Source: Caldifarciminota bacterium (GTDB lineage Bacteria > Hydrothermota > Hydrothermia > B15-G9 > WFZT01). Taken from it: a DNA stretch of 33,266 nucleotides. The position numbers and the translations under genes were made by a program. Below, piece after piece: positions 15,185 through 24,400 of this stretch. The stretch lies in NCBI GenBank assembly GCA_026986655.1, contig JALSOD010000209.1:1-33266 (forward strand), given 5' to 3'. A model generated the notes under the pieces. The model was not told where the DNA came from, searched no databases, and was given only the letters and a program-made list of their open reading frames with translations. How positions within the stretch are numbered: position 1 is the stretch's first letter; each line of letters starts with the position of its first letter.

Positions 15185-15478
15185 TCACACTCCTTCCAAT
15201 CCTTCGATTCTTTCACCTTTTCTTAATTTAACGTAAGCCTTTTTGTACGATCTCGTGTATCCAGGTGCTCTTCTCACTCTTCTCGGTTTTCCTTTCATAT
15301 TCACAATCTTCACATCCTCAACTTTCACCTTAAAAAGCTCTTCGATAGCCTTCTTGATCTGGGGCTTGTTGGCATCCTTAGCCACCTCGAACGCGTAGTA
15401 ATTTCCGAGCTTCTCTCTCAAAAAAGTAACCTTTTCCGTCAAAATCGGTCTGATGATAATATCTCTCGGGTCTTTCAT
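15185..15478 (-). CDS. rplW: 50S ribosomal protein L23
   Basis: The product is 97 residues. L23 forms the exit-site platform for trigger factor and SRP. DIIIRPILTEKVT and ANKPQIKKAIEELFKVKVED are diagnostic, followed by the basic loop GKPRRVRRAPGYTRSYKKA. The start overlaps the rplD stop by 4 bp. Confidence 0.98.
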   Translation of the reverse strand: MKDPRDIIIRPILTEKVTFLREKLGNYYAFEVAKDANKPQIKKAIEELFKVKVEDVKIVNMKGKPRRVRRAPGYTRSYKKAYVKLRKGERIEGLEGV

Positions 15479-16098
15479 ACCAATCTCTCCTCAAGTGTTT
15501 TCAAGCTATCCTTTTCCAGAACCACATACTCGTAATTCAACACGTCGAGGGCATTCAAGTCCTTAGCTAACTTCACATCCACTTTCGGTATGTTTCTTCC
15601 GGACAGATAGACGTTTCTGTTATGCTCGTTGAGAACAAATACCACCTTTCTGCTGTCCAGCCCCATTCTGTTCACCAGGTTAACCATGTTCTTTGTCTTC
15701 GGAGTGTCAAATCCAACCTTTTCCATAACAAAAACGCGTCGAGCCATTGCCCTATCCGAGAGAGCCATTTTAAGAGCGAGTTTTTTTACCTTTTTTGGCA
15801 CACTGTAGCTATAGTCGCGTGGTTTTGGACCGAAAGCTTTATATCCACCCACAAATATGTTGGCTGATCTCGAACCGTGTCTTGCTCTACCAAGTCCCTT
15901 TTGAGGGAACAATTTTGCTGTTGAATAAGCAAGCTCGCTTCTCGCCTTTGTCTTATGGGTACCGCGTCTCTTATTCGCCTGATACATTCTTACAACTTCC
16001 CAGAGCACAGCCTTCTTAGGCCTCACTCCAAAAACCACTTCTGGTAATTCAACCGTATCTATCTTTTCTCCATTAGCGTTAAAAAGTGGAGCTTTCAT
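15475..16098 (-). CDS. rplD: 50S ribosomal protein L4
   Basis: The product is 207 residues. The long tunnel loop includes KRRGTHKTKARSEL and KGLGRARHGSRSANIFVGG (near 43-90). L4 is an rRNA-binding assembly protein, and in E. coli it represses the S10 operon; no such leader is evident here because rpsJ follows tuf by 1 bp. The start overlaps the rplC stop by 4 bp. Confidence 0.98.
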   Translation of the reverse strand: MKAPLFNANGEKIDTVELPEVVFGVRPKKAVLWEVVRMYQANKRRGTHKTKARSELAYSTAKLFPQKGLGRARHGSRSANIFVGGYKAFGPKPRDYSYSVPKKVKKLALKMALSDRAMARRVFVMEKVGFDTPKTKNMVNLVNRMGLDSRKVVFVLNEHNRNVYLSGRNIPKVDVKLAKDLNALDVLNYEYVVLEKDSLKTLEERLV

Positions 16099-16799
16099 TT
16101 CTTATTCTCCTCTTTTTTCTTGGAACCGAGAGCCGAGACAACCGGTTTATTGGGTTTGGGCCTCTTAGTCTTTCTCAGAATCACTATGCTTCCATTGGCA
16201 CCTGGAACTGCACCCTTGACAAGTATCAGATTTTTATCCGGATAGATTTTTACCACCTGAAGATTCAGAACCGTGACTCTTCTGTTTCCCATGTGTCCAG
16301 CCATCTTCTTGCCTTTCCACACGCGACCTGGATCCGTAGTCTGACCGATGGAACCTGGAGCTCTATGAAACTTAGAGCCATGTGATTTTGGGCCTCCGTG
16401 GAAGCCCCACCTCTTCATAACACCCTGGAATCCCTTACCTTTAGAAATCCCTGTTACATCAACGAACTCATTTTCTTCAAAAACGTCCGTGACTTTGATT
16501 GCCTGCCCTGGTTTGAATTTTGAAGGATCTTCAACCTTGAATTCAGTGATCTTCTGGGCAGGGTAAGTTTCCCTGCCATCACCCAGGGCCTTAACAAGTT
16601 CACCAAGAAGAGGCTTCGAGAGCCTCTTCTTGGGAACTTCGCCAAAAGCCACTTTGATTGCGTTGTAACCGTCCTTCTCAACAGTCTTCCCCTGAAGGAC
16701 GTAACAGGGGCCGGCTTCAATAACGGTAACAACCGTTATTGAGCCGTCTTCGGTAGGGATCTGGGTCATTCCCAGCTTTCTACCAATTATTCCTTCCAT
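16095..16799 (-). CDS. rplC: 50S ribosomal protein L3
   Basis: The product is 234 residues. It starts MEGIIGRKLGMTQI. The central extension has FQGVMKRWGFHGGPKSHGS and the GSIGQTTDPGRVWKGKKMAG segment close to the peptidyl transferase centre. The family is usually about 205-215 residues; the extra length is a Lys/Pro-rich C-terminal tail. It has a 3-bp gap from rpsJ. Confidence 0.98.
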   Translation of the reverse strand: MEGIIGRKLGMTQIPTEDGSITVVTVIEAGPCYVLQGKTVEKDGYNAIKVAFGEVPKKRLSKPLLGELVKALGDGRETYPAQKITEFKVEDPSKFKPGQAIKVTDVFEENEFVDVTGISKGKGFQGVMKRWGFHGGPKSHGSKFHRAPGSIGQTTDPGRVWKGKKMAGHMGNRRVTVLNLQVVKIYPDKNLILVKGAVPGANGSIVILRKTKRPKPNKPVVSALGSKKKEENKK

Positions 16800-16802
16800 T
16801 TT

Positions 16803-17114
16803 TTACACCACCTTGATTTCAACGTCTACACCAGCTGGCAAATCCAGTCTGGATAGTTTATCAATCGTTTCCTGTGTTGGTTTCCTGATCTCTATCAGTC
16901 TTTTGTGAATCTTTAGCTCGAACTGCTCTTGAGAACGCTTGTGCACATGAGGTGATCTGATAACCGAGAAAAGCGTCCTCTTCGTTGGAAGAGGGATTGG
17001 ACCAGACACCTCAGCACCCGTCCTCTTGGCAGTCAGCGTTATCCTCTTCGCCGACCTATCAATCAAGGCCGGGTCAAATGACTTTAGCTTTATCCTTATT
17101 TTTCCTTCAATCAT
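16803..17114 (-). CDS. rpsJ: 30S ribosomal protein S10 (NusE)
   Basis: The product is 103 residues. It starts IRIKLKSFDPALIDRSA and has the signature GPIPLPTKRTLFSVIRSPHV. S10 also serves as NusE in antitermination and couples to NusG. It begins 1 bp after the tuf stop, so the S10 genes here are a direct continuation of the str genes, with no separate leader. Confidence 0.98.
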   Translation of the reverse strand: MIEGKIRIKLKSFDPALIDRSAKRITLTAKRTGAEVSGPIPLPTKRTLFSVIRSPHVHKRSQEQFELKIHKRLIEIRKPTQETIDKLSRLDLPAGVDVEIKVV

Positions 17115-17115
17115 T

Positions 17116-18312
17116 TTACTCTATGATCTCGGTTACGACTCCAGCACCCACAGTTCTTCCACCTTCTCTAACTGCGAATCTGAGTCCTTCCTCAAGAGCT
17201 ACTGGCTCGATAAGCTCAACCTCAAGATTGACGTGGTCACCAGGCATGACCATTTCGCGACCCTCTGGAAGCTTGATTGTACCGGTTACATCTGTTGTTC
17301 TGAAATAGAACTGAGGCCTGTAGCCAGTGAAGAATGGTGTGTGTCTTCCACCCTCTTCTTTCTTCAAGACGTAAACCTGAGCCTTAAATTTCTTGTGAGG
17401 CGTGATAGAACCAGGTTTCGCAACAACCATTCCTCTCTCAACGTCGTCCTTCTTGATTCCTCTCAAAAGAAGTCCAACGTTATCACCAGCTCTTGCTTCG
17501 TCAAGAATCTTTCTGAACATCTCGATAGACGTAACAACTGTCTTGATTGGCTTGTCTCTGAAGCCAACAATCTCAACTTCCTCACCTGGCTTAAGAATAC
17601 CACGCTCAACCCTTCCTGTCACTACAGTACCACGACCCGTGATGGAGAAGATGTCCTCAATTGCCATGAGGAATGGCTTGTCAATCTCTCTCTTAGGCTC
17701 AGGAATGTACTCATCCATTGCATCAAGGAGTTCCTTGATGGATTTGAACCACTCACAATCTTCACTTTCACACTCGAGCGCTTTGAGAGCTGACCCCCTG
17801 ATAATAGGAACCTCGTCACCAGGGAATTCGTAGTTGTTAAGAAGGTCTCTGATCTCAAGCTCCACGAGATCAAGAATCTCAGGGTCATCAACCATATCAA
17901 CCTTGTTCATGTAGACAACGATGTATGGAACGTTAACCTGTCTTGCCAAAAGGATGTGCTCTCTTGTCTGAGGCATAGGTCCGTCAGTTGCGGCAACAAC
18001 AAGGATAGCACCGTCCATCTGGGCAGCACCAGTGATCATGTTCTTAATGTAGTCAGCATGACCCGGGCAGTCGATGTGAGCATAGTGCCTTTTCTCTGTT
18101 TCGTACTCAATGTGAGCAAGATTAATTGTGATTCCGCGAGCCTTTTCCTCAGGAGCCTTATCGATCGCGTCAAAGGGGACGTACTCTGCAAGTCCCTTGA
18201 AGGACAGGTACTTTGTTATAGCACTGGTCAGTGTAGACTTTCCGTGGTCAACATGACCAATTGTTCCAACGTTTATATGTGGCTTCTTCCTTTCAAACTT
18301 TGGCTTAGACAT
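17116..18312 (-). CDS. tuf: Elongation factor Tu
   Basis: The product is 398 residues and delivers aminoacyl-tRNA to the ribosome. GTPase motifs are GHVDHGKST (19-27), the effector-region RGITI, DCPGH (81-85) and NKVD (136-139). Domains 2 and 3 follow and end in TVGAGVVTEIIE. After the SALKALE motif there is a short insertion with two cysteines (C181, C186) compared with E. coli. It has an 18-bp gap from fusA with AAGGAGG-type spacing. Only one tuf copy is in the window. Confidence 0.98.
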   Translation of the reverse strand: MSKPKFERKKPHINVGTIGHVDHGKSTLTSAITKYLSFKGLAEYVPFDAIDKAPEEKARGITINLAHIEYETEKRHYAHIDCPGHADYIKNMITGAAQMDGAILVVAATDGPMPQTREHILLARQVNVPYIVVYMNKVDMVDDPEILDLVELEIRDLLNNYEFPGDEVPIIRGSALKALECESEDCEWFKSIKELLDAMDEYIPEPKREIDKPFLMAIEDIFSITGRGTVVTGRVERGILKPGEEVEIVGFRDKPIKTVVTSIEMFRKILDEARAGDNVGLLLRGIKKDDVERGMVVAKPGSITPHKKFKAQVYVLKKEEGGRHTPFFTGYRPQFYFRTTDVTGTIKLPEGREMVMPGDHVNLEVELIEPVALEEGLRFAVREGGRTVGAGVVTEIIE

Positions 18313-18330
18313 ATCTTACACCTCCGTTGC

Positions 18331-20415
18331 TTATTGTAATACTAAAATTTTCTCCAGCTCGTCCTCTGGCACAGGTGCGAAATGAGACAGCTTCATCCAA
18401 AAGTTTCCTCGCCCCTGTGTCAGGGAACGCAGCGTTGTTGAATAGCCAAAAATTTTCCTCAGGGCAACTCTTGCAACAACTTTTTGCAAGACCTCACCCA
18501 GAGCTTCAATTCTCACGAGCTCACCGCCCCTGGCACCTAAATCTGCAACTACATTCCCCACAAATTCCTGGGGGAGTACTATCTCCAGATCCACTACTGG
18601 TTCAAGTAAAACAGGTTTTCCCTCTTTCAGGCCATCCTGCATTGCACGCAGGACAGCAAGCCTCGTGCCAAGGGGAGTATACTCCTCTCCCAATAATACC
18701 TTTAATATTTTAATGCCTACGTCGACAACTTTGTAGCCCATTAATGGACCATAATAAAGTGCTTCCTCAATTGCAGAATTTAAAACTTCCTGAATTTCCC
18801 CACTTAAACCATCGACTTCTATTTCAACATAGTTCCCTTCTCCCTTATTCCTTGGTGTAATCTCAAGCTCCACTCCACCTTTGTGTCTTACACCTCCAAT
18901 CTCCTTATCAACGGTTCTCTCAATTCTTACAGGCTGGGTTATTGTCTCACGATAAGCAACCTGAGGTTTGCCCGTCCTAACCTCAAGTCCAAATTCGCGT
19001 TTCAATCTATCAACGATAATATCAAGGTGAAGCTCTCCCATACCGGAAACCAGCAATTGACCAGTTTCCCTATCCCTCTCAATCCTGAAAGTTGGGTCCT
19101 CTATAGACATCTCTTTTAATGTAGTCTCTAACTTCTCCTCATCCTTAGCCGATCTGGGCTCAATAGAAAGTGAGATTACAGGCTCAGGGAAACTCATACC
19201 TTCAAGCAAAATCGGGTGGTCAGGGTCAGAGAGCGTATCTCCGGTTTTCGCTGTTTTAAGTCCCACAAGTGCAACAATTTCACCGGCTCTTGCAAAGTTC
19301 ACAGGCTCTTTCTTGTTGGCATGCATGAGATAGATTCTTGTAACCCTTCCAACCTCGCCACTATTATTGACGAGGACCTTTTTGTTTACCCTGAGACTCC
19401 CTGCGTAAACCCTTGTCAAAAACAATTTGTTCGCATGTTTGTCAAGCTGAATCTTAAAAACGACAGCCGTAAAAGGCTCATCTGGGTCAGGTCTTCTTTC
19501 AAGTTTTTCTCCTGTGTTAGGATTGATTCCAACAACAGGAGGCATATCAAGTGGTGAAGGGAGATAATAAACTATGGCATCAAGCAAGGGTTGGATGCCC
19601 TTATTTTTGAGTGAAGACCCCATCAACACGGGAACAAATTTCTGTTCCAGCGTACCCTGTCTTATAGCCTTTCTAAGCCTTTCGGGACTTACTTTTCCCT
19701 TCTCTTCAAATTCATCGAGTATCTTCTCGTCGAATTCAGAAAGCTCAAAAATCAAACTTTCGTAGGTCTCAGCGATCCCATCTTCAAGCTCTACTTTTTC
19801 CACTTTGTATTTTTCACCGGTATGGTCAATTTCATCACTCCAGATATACTTCTTCAATTCCACAAGGTCAATCACTCCGGTGAACGAACTCTCAATCCCA
19901 ACTGGTAACTGGAGGGGGAGAGTCTTCACTTTGAATCTCTCCTCGATCATTCCAATCACTTTCTTTGGGTTAGCACCAAGCCGATCAAGTTTGTTGATGT
20001 ATGCAATCCTTCTGACATTATACTTATCAGCTTGATGCCATACGGTTTCTGACTGAGGCTCCACTCCTGCCACACCATCAAAAATAACAATAAGTCCATC
20101 AAGAATTCTGAGGGATCGCTCAACTTCAGCTGTGAAATCTACATGTCCGGGAGTATCGATAATGTTAATTCTAAACCCCTTCCAGTAAACTGTTGTCGCA
20201 GCACTAACGATAGTTATCCCCCTCTCCTTTTCCTGAATCATCCAGTCGGTGGTGGCACTACCCTCATCTACCTCCCCTATTCTATGAACTCTCTTTGTAT
20301 AGTAAAGAATACGTTCTGTGGTTGTGGTTTTGCCAGCGTCGATGTGAGCGGCAAAACCAATATTTCTAATTTTATCGAGTTCATACTTATTATGCGGTTT
20401 AGTGTCACCACTCAT
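18331..20415 (-). CDS. fusA: Elongation factor G
   Basis: The product is 694 residues and the five EF-G domains appear to be present. It drives translocation and, with RRF, ribosome recycling. Motifs are AHIDAGKT (23-30), ERGITI, DTPGH (87-91) and NKLD (141-144); the usual fourth motif is NKMD. The domain IV region has GVDIKxLK-like and YTPLGTRLAVLRAMQDG segments. It starts 6 bp after the rpsG stop, with a weak GGTGAT site. Whether a second EF-G exists elsewhere cannot be told. Confidence 0.98.
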   Translation of the reverse strand: MSGDTKPHNKYELDKIRNIGFAAHIDAGKTTTTERILYYTKRVHRIGEVDEGSATTDWMIQEKERGITIVSAATTVYWKGFRINIIDTPGHVDFTAEVERSLRILDGLIVIFDGVAGVEPQSETVWHQADKYNVRRIAYINKLDRLGANPKKVIGMIEERFKVKTLPLQLPVGIESSFTGVIDLVELKKYIWSDEIDHTGEKYKVEKVELEDGIAETYESLIFELSEFDEKILDEFEEKGKVSPERLRKAIRQGTLEQKFVPVLMGSSLKNKGIQPLLDAIVYYLPSPLDMPPVVGINPNTGEKLERRPDPDEPFTAVVFKIQLDKHANKLFLTRVYAGSLRVNKKVLVNNSGEVGRVTRIYLMHANKKEPVNFARAGEIVALVGLKTAKTGDTLSDPDHPILLEGMSFPEPVISLSIEPRSAKDEEKLETTLKEMSIEDPTFRIERDRETGQLLVSGMGELHLDIIVDRLKREFGLEVRTGKPQVAYRETITQPVRIERTVDKEIGGVRHKGGVELEITPRNKGEGNYVEIEVDGLSGEIQEVLNSAIEEALYYGPLMGYKVVDVGIKILKVLLGEEYTPLGTRLAVLRAMQDGLKEGKPVLLEPVVDLEIVLPQEFVGNVVADLGARGGELVRIEALGEVLQKVVARVALRKIFGYSTTLRSLTQGRGNFWMKLSHFAPVPEDELEKILVLQ

Positions 20416-20421
20416 ACATTA

Positions 20422-20889
20422 TCACCACTTGAAGTGAGCAAATACCTTATTGGCCTCAGCCATCTTATGGGTATTTTCTCTAATCTTCATAGCGGCGCCT
20501 GTACCTTTGGAGGCATCGATAAGCTCATTTGCGAGTCTTTCAAACATTCTTCTCTCACCTCTTCCCCTTGCAGCTTTAATAACCCATTTAATTGCAAGGG
20601 AAAGCTGCCTCTTTGGCCTAACCTCCACAGGTACCTGGTAGGTTGCGCCACCAACTCTTCGAGGTCTTACCTCTAATTTTGGCTTCACATTTTCAATAGC
20701 CTTTTCAAAAACCTCGTAGCCGTTCTGACCTGTTTTTTCCTCAATATACTCAAGGGCCCTGTAGAAAATTTTTTGTGCAAGGGCCTTCTTTCCATCCCAC
20801 ATCAAGTTGTTGATAAACTTGGCTGCTATTACTGACCCATATTTCGGGTCAGGTGCTATATGTCTCTCTGGTGCTCTTCTTCTTCTCAT
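20422..20889 (-). CDS. rpsG: 30S ribosomal protein S7
   Basis: The product is 155 residues. It starts MRRRRAPERHIAPDPKYGS and has the family segments NNLMWDGKKALAQKIFYRAL and VGGATYQVPVEVRPKRQLSLA. S7 is the primary binder of the 16S rRNA 3' domain and lies at the E site. It has an 18-bp gap from rpsL. Confidence 0.98.
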   Translation of the reverse strand: MRRRRAPERHIAPDPKYGSVIAAKFINNLMWDGKKALAQKIFYRALEYIEEKTGQNGYEVFEKAIENVKPKLEVRPRRVGGATYQVPVEVRPKRQLSLAIKWVIKAARGRGERRMFERLANELIDASKGTGAAMKIRENTHKMAEANKVFAHFKW

Positions 20890-20907
20890 GATTTCAACTC
20901 CTGGGGA

Positions 20908-21282
20908 TTATGAACGAGGTCTTTTTGTTCCGTATAGAGACCTTGAATTTCTTCTTCCTTCGACACCAGCTGCGTCGTACTTACCTCTAACGATATGGTA
21001 CTTAACACCTGGCAAGTCTTTTACACGTCCACCTCTCACAAGCACGACAGAGTGCTCCTGAAGATTATGACCTTCACCCGGGATATAAGCCACGACTTCC
21101 TTTCCATTTGTCAATCTCACCTTAGCCACCTTCCTCAAAGCGGAATTAGGCTTTTTCGGGGTGGTTGTATAAACTCTGATACACACCCCGCGTTTCTGAG
21201 GATTACCCTCAAGAGCCGGAGACTTCGACTTCTTCGTTTTCGGCTTCCGCGGATGTCTTATCAATTGATTAATTGTTGGCAT
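20908..21282 (-). CDS. rpsL: 30S ribosomal protein S12
   Basis: The product is 124 residues, at the decoding centre. Loops TPKKPNSALRK (41-51) and GGRVKDLPGVKYH (84-96) are intact, including the lysines whose mutation gives streptomycin resistance elsewhere. D89 fits the aspartate that RimO methylthiolates in other bacteria. It is the first gene of the str-S10-spc block, with AAGGAGGA 7 bases before the ATG and its own promoter. Confidence 0.98.
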   Translation of the reverse strand: MPTINQLIRHPRKPKTKKSKSPALEGNPQKRGVCIRVYTTTPKKPNSALRKVAKVRLTNGKEVVAYIPGEGHNLQEHSVVLVRGGRVKDLPGVKYHIVRGKYDAAGVEGRRNSRSLYGTKRPRS

Positions 21283-21308
21283 ACAATTCCTCCTTTGTCA
21301 TCGAGTAA

Positions 21309-21324
21309 GGTTAATTAATTAACC
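21309..21324. repeat. 16-bp perfect palindrome over the rpsL promoter -10 region
   Basis: GGTTAATTAATTAACC is its own reverse complement and covers the proposed -10 box and expected start of rpsL transcription. It could be a repressor operator or simply AT-rich promoter sequence. It is too short and AT-rich to act as a terminator. Confidence 0.6.
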
Positions 21325-21344
21325 GATTTAACAGTATCTGTCAA
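21316..21344 (-). promoter_or_regulatory. Putative promoter of the str-S10-spc operon (rpsL)
   Basis: On the minus strand TTGACA (21344-21339) is followed after 17 bp by TAATTA (21321-21316). The -35 box is perfect but the -10 is poor. It lies between the rpoC terminator and rpsL, which is where a promoter is required because that terminator should stop upstream transcription. Confidence 0.6.
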
Positions 21345-21353
21345 GTAAAATTT

Positions 21354-21393
21354 AAAAAGGGAGGGGCATTTTGCTCCGCAAAATGCCCCTCCC
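21354..21393 (-). terminator. Rho-independent terminator after rpoC
   Basis: A perfect 16-bp stem (21359-21374 with 21378-21393) closes a 3-base loop. On the minus strand it is followed by TTTTT at 21358-21354 and more T-rich sequence. It lies 13 bp downstream of the rpoC stop and separates the rpoBC unit from the rpsL unit. The plus-strand side has no adjacent T-run. Confidence 0.92.
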
Positions 21394-21405
21394 TAATCCT
21401 TTTCT

Positions 21406-24400
21406 CTATCCTGCTGCCTGAAACTCCTCTCCTTCTTCTTTCTCTTCAGGCACTTCTTCCTCACCAACAACTATATCTCTGTACTCTCTTAAACCAGTTC
21501 CTGCAGGTATAAGATTTCCGATGATTACATTCTCTTTCAATCCTCTTAACTCGTCCACTTTCCCGGCAACTGCTGCGTTTGCAAGAACCTTTGTGGTCTC
21601 CTGGAATGATGCAGCGGAGATAAAGCTTTCAGTTGCCAGTGACGCTCTTGTAATTCCAAGCAGAATCGGCTCGTACTGCGCAGGTTTTCCACCTCTCTTC
21701 CTCACTTCCTCGTTCTCCTCGATAACCTTTATAAAGTCCACAATGTCGCCCTGTATGAATTTCGTGTCACCCGGATTCTCGATCTTTACTTTTCTCATCA
21801 TCTGACGAACAATAATCTCAATGTGTTTGTCATCAATTTTAACACCCGAAAGTCTGTAAACTTCCTGAATCTGGTCAAGCAGGAACTCCTGAACATAATC
21901 TTTACCCTTAATTCTCAAGATGTCATGAGGATCGATTGGCCCGGTTGTAAGTGGCTCGCCTGCCTGAATTCTTTCACCATTTCCAACGAGCAGATATTTA
22001 CCGAAAGGAACTAGATATTCCCTTGGTTCACCGGCATCCGGCACAATGCGAATTCTGAAGTAACCCTTCTCTGGAGGATTGATTTCCACAGTTCCATCGA
22101 TCTCCGCAACGATTGCCTTATCTTTGGGTGAACGTGCCTCAAAGAGCTCCTCAACTCTTGGAAGACCACCTGTAATGTCCTTAGTCTTACCAGCTTCACG
22201 AGGCACCCTTGCCACGATCTCACCGGGATAAACCTCTTCCCCTTCTTTCACAGCAAGACGAGCTTCGTGAACGAGAGGAATTTCCTCAACAACTTCATCG
22301 GTCTGGGGATTAACAATCAAAACTGTGGGGAAATACCTCTTATGTTTATCAATTTCGATTACTCTCTCGATCTTTCCTTCTTCGTAAGTCTCACGGAGCG
22401 TAATTCCCTCTACAAGGTCTCTGAACTTGACCTTCCCAGACCTTGTTGCAAGGATCGGCAATGAATATGGCTCCCACTCGACAAGTGGCTGGCCTTTTTT
22501 AACCTTCTCTCCATCCTCAACCAGGATGTTTGCCCCGTAAGGTACACCGAATTCTCTTACAACATCGTCGTGTTTGACGATAATCTTACCCTTCTTAGAA
22601 AGGGAAACCACGGCGCCGTTTGACCTCTTGACTGTCTGAAGATTTACAAATTCAACCACGCCATCAAATGGTGCTACGTGTCTAACTTCTTCGGCAATAC
22701 GCTCGGCAGCTCCACCCGTGTGGAAGGTTCGAAGTGTTAACTGTGTTCCCGGCTCACCGATGGACTGAGCAGCCATCACACCAACTGCCTCTCCGATTTC
22801 CACCATGCGACCTGTCGCGAGGTTTCTACCGTAACACTTTGCACAAACACCATGCTTGGCCTCACATCTCAAAACAGTTCTAACTTCGATGGACTCAATT
22901 CCAGCTTCTTCAATCTTCTTTGCTGCTTCTTCAGTTATCTCTTCGTTGTAATCAACAATAACCTCGCCGGTGATCGGGTGTACAACTCTATCTACAGAGA
23001 CACGTCCAACGATTCTTTCAGAAAGAGGTTCGATAACGGTCTCTCCATCTTTCAGAGCAGAGATCCTTCTACCCATGATGGTGCCACAGTCTTCTTCCGT
23101 AATCACAACTTCCTGGGCAACGTCAACCAATCTTCTCGTCAGGTGTCCTGCATCCGCTGTCTTCAACGCTGTATCAGACAGTCCCTTACGTGCACCGTGT
23201 GTAGAAATGAAGTATTCCAGCACCCGGAGTCCTTCTTTAAAGTTTGAAATAATTGGTGTTTCAATAAATTCACCGACACTTTCACGGCCCTTTCTGGGTC
23301 TTGCCATCAACCCTCTCATTCCAGCAAGCTGTCTCACCTGGTCAATGTTACCTCTCGCACCAGAAGTCACCATCATGTAGATAGGGTTAAATCCATCTTT
23401 ATCTTTTTCAATCTTCTCAAACATAGCCTCTTTGACTTCTTCGGTGGCACGTGTCCAGATGTCCAGAATCTTCTGATACCTTTCAATTCTTGAAATCAAT
23501 CCTCTCTGAGCGCCAAGTTCAACCTTTTCTCTCTCTTCCATCGCCTCGCGGATAATTTCCTCCTTCTCCTCAGGCACGATCATGTCATCAATTCCAAATG
23601 TGAGACCGGATTTGGTTGCATAGGAGAATCCGAGGTTCTTCATGTCGTCCAGGAACTTTGCCGTGACTTTGTTCCCAAATCGCTTATGAATTGTCCACAC
23701 GAGATTCTGGATTTCTTTCTTACCGAGGTTCGAGTTGATGTATTCCATCCCCTCTGGAATGATATCATTAAAGATAATCCGACCCATCGTGGTCTTTACG
23801 TATTTACCGTTGATTGGGACTTCAATCTCTCCGTGGAGATCAATAAGTCCGTTGTTGTATGCAATTCTTGCCTCATCAACAGAGGAGAATTTGGTCCCTT
23901 CACCTTTTGCTCCCTTTTTCATCCTCGTAATGTAGTAAATTCCAATAACCATATCCTGGGAAGCGGACGCGAGAGGCTTCCCGTGCGCAGGCGAGAGAAT
24001 GTTGTTTACAGAAAGCAGTAGCGTGGAGCTTTCAAGCTGAGCCTCCAGTGAAATGGGAACAAAGACGGCCATCTGGTCACCGTCGAAGTCCGCATTGTAT
24101 GCGTTACAAACAAGTGGATGGAGTTTTATCGCCTTACCCTCCACGAGAACGGGTTCAAAAGCCTGAATAGATACTCTGTGAAGTGTAGGTGCACGGTTGA
24201 GGAGCACAGGATGGTCTTTTACAACCTCTTCAAGGAGTTCCCATACTCCTTCGTGTCTCTGCTGGAGCAGTCTTCTCGCGGACCTAATAGACTGAGCAAG
24301 TCCTGACTCCTCAAGCTTATGCTCAACAAAAGGCTTGAACAGCTCGATTGCCATCTCTTTTGGCAATCCCACCTGATGGAGCTTCAGCTCAGGTCCAACA

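Noticed and set aside
17026..17793. 255-codon plus-strand open frame opposite tuf and rpsJ
   Set aside because: It is a mirror of strongly conserved genes on the other strand, with no ribosome site or recognisable product. The same applies to the long antisense frames at 9422-9937 and 20143-20676.
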